Shown here piece after piece: positions 62,892 to 64,000 of a stretch of 64,000 nucleotides of DNA (within the stretch, counting starts at the first letter, position 1; each line of letters starts with the position of its first letter). The position numbers were made by a program, and so were the translations under genes. The notes under the pieces are model-generated. The model was given only the letters and a program-made list of their open reading frames with translations, did no database searches and was not told where the DNA came from. This stretch comes from Lichenostomus cassidix (Eukaryota > Chordata > Aves > Passeriformes > Meliphagidae): assembly GCA_008360975.2 (NCBI GenBank), contig CM039184.1, positions 37,373,797 to 37,437,796 of the forward strand, given 5' to 3'.

Positions 62892-64000
62892 TTTTTATTG
62901 AGGCTTGCCTTGAAAGCTAAATGATTTTAACAGAGAAAAATTATTCTAAGACTCAACTAAAATAGTGATGAAGTATGTACTGGAATAAAGAAATACAGGA
63001 AGCGAGAAACCATTATTGCTGATGTTTATATGACTGTTTATATACCAACAAAACAATAAGTGCTCTGTACTAAGTACCAATAAAGCTTTAAAAAATGCAT
63101 GCTGAACTATACTAAAAATCTGATTTTTCCATTAAATTCAAAAGACCTTGGTGTTTTTAACACCACTCATGATATTTGATGAAAATGCATCATAAATTAT
63201 AGAGTATTTTTGTAATATGATTGTGAAGTAACCTCATTACAACTCTATAGAAAAAAAAATAACAATTAATTAGGTAAGAGAGGATGGAAGTCTAAAGTGA
63301 AAGCTTTGGAGAACTTAATAAACTTAAGCCATTTGGTAATTCCATTGTAATTGAAGCAGAAATTTGCTGAATATCTCCCACCTAAACAAACCTGATGAGG
63401 AAGCAGAAGTCAATATATAACAACATATATATCAATGTATGTCAACTTGGCTATGAGAAAGTGATGCTTATTATGGCAACTAGCATAGTTTTTCTTTACC
63501 TATTCTTAAAATTTTCTTGAAAGATCTGTTGTTAATACTCCATTTGCAATAAAATCATACATGCCAGCTCCCCAAGATTCTGAGAGATTCTGCTGATATT
63601 TCAAAATTTTCCTTTGGCTCTATTTCTTAAGATCTAATTATGACTTGTATCTGTTTAATTAGTTCCCATTTTTACTACTCTATGAAATATCCACTTGAAT
63701 TCAATTTCTTCCACTCTCAATATATTATCCAGTCCGTGATATCTCAACTAAACTGCCGCTTTTTACTAATCAAAAATCTAAAAAGCCAAAATTCAAACTT
63801 CAGAAAAATATCCTGTGCTTCATTTAATTTCATTTCATTTCATTTACATTTGTCAGCAAAAAAGGTGGAAACTTCTGGATAATGGTCTTGTGTTTCGCAG
63901 TACCAACAACTCGATTCACTTAGCTTAAGAAAACTTCTTAGAAATACAGTGTATTACAAATGTTCAAAGCTAGTAAAACTCCGTATTCTAAACATATTAA
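62892..64000. other. AT-rich DNA without recognised features
   Basis: A short (CATTT)n run occurs at about 63823-63846. The 80-codon + frame at 63640-63882 ends in that repeat and is not a gene. No other feature is seen. Confidence 0.5.

Noticed and set aside
62594..62920. 108-codon Lys/Glu-rich frame, like a charged coiled coil
   Set aside because: It is the direct translation of a polypurine microsatellite.
1..64000. CRISPR arrays, bacterial operons, plasmid or phage features
   Set aside because: There are no regularly spaced repeats, no Shine-Dalgarno-led gene chains and no dense coding. The repeats are those of a bird nuclear genome.

Overview
The window is AT-rich vertebrate nuclear DNA and almost certainly comes from a passerine bird. 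The lineage call rests on repeats read directly. There are about nine CR1 LINE fragments on both strands. There are several LTRs of avian endogenous-retrovirus type. There is also a SINE with a tRNA-Ile-like head joined to a CR1-like tail, the architecture known from passerine TguSINE1. I find no protein-coding gene, no rRNA gene and no intact tRNA gene. The longest open frames (178, 176 and 129 codons) lie inside LTR or CR1 sequence or antisense to it. The remaining ATG frames are what 64 kb of AT-rich DNA gives by chance. The stretch is either a gene desert or the inside of a very long intron.

Layout: an LTR carrying a polypyrimidine satellite lies at 603-1440, and a ~1-kb ERVL-type solo LTR (+) at 3622-4620. 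A degenerate tRNA-like sequence is at 4936-4995. About 5.0-26.9 kb is repeat-poor, AT-rich and otherwise featureless, apart from a TA/TG microsatellite, a perfect 13-bp hairpin and some stretches that look like conserved non-coding elements. CR1 and SINE remnants occupy 26.9-28.0 kb, and a 1.1-kb CR1 (minus) 31.2-32.4 kb. Very old CR1 pieces sit near 38.4, 51.8, 54.9 and 58.0 kb, with younger CR1 pieces at 41.2, 56.3-57.2 and 60.2 kb.

Two nested insertions are the best-resolved structures. At 42.6-44.1 kb an ERVL-type LTR with a 5-bp target duplication (ggcag) is split by a second 474-bp LTR with its own 5-bp duplication (catag). At 56.5-57.0 kb a 508-bp CpG-rich LTR with a 6-bp duplication (gttaag) splits a CR1. 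These give a relative order of events: old CR1 copies first, then younger CR1 and ERVL copies, then the late LTRs. A 300-bp polypurine satellite at 62.6-62.9 kb closes the window.

Nothing here amounts to a new biological system. The items most worth checking are the nested LTRs, the SINE as a lineage marker, and four candidate conserved non-coding blocks.
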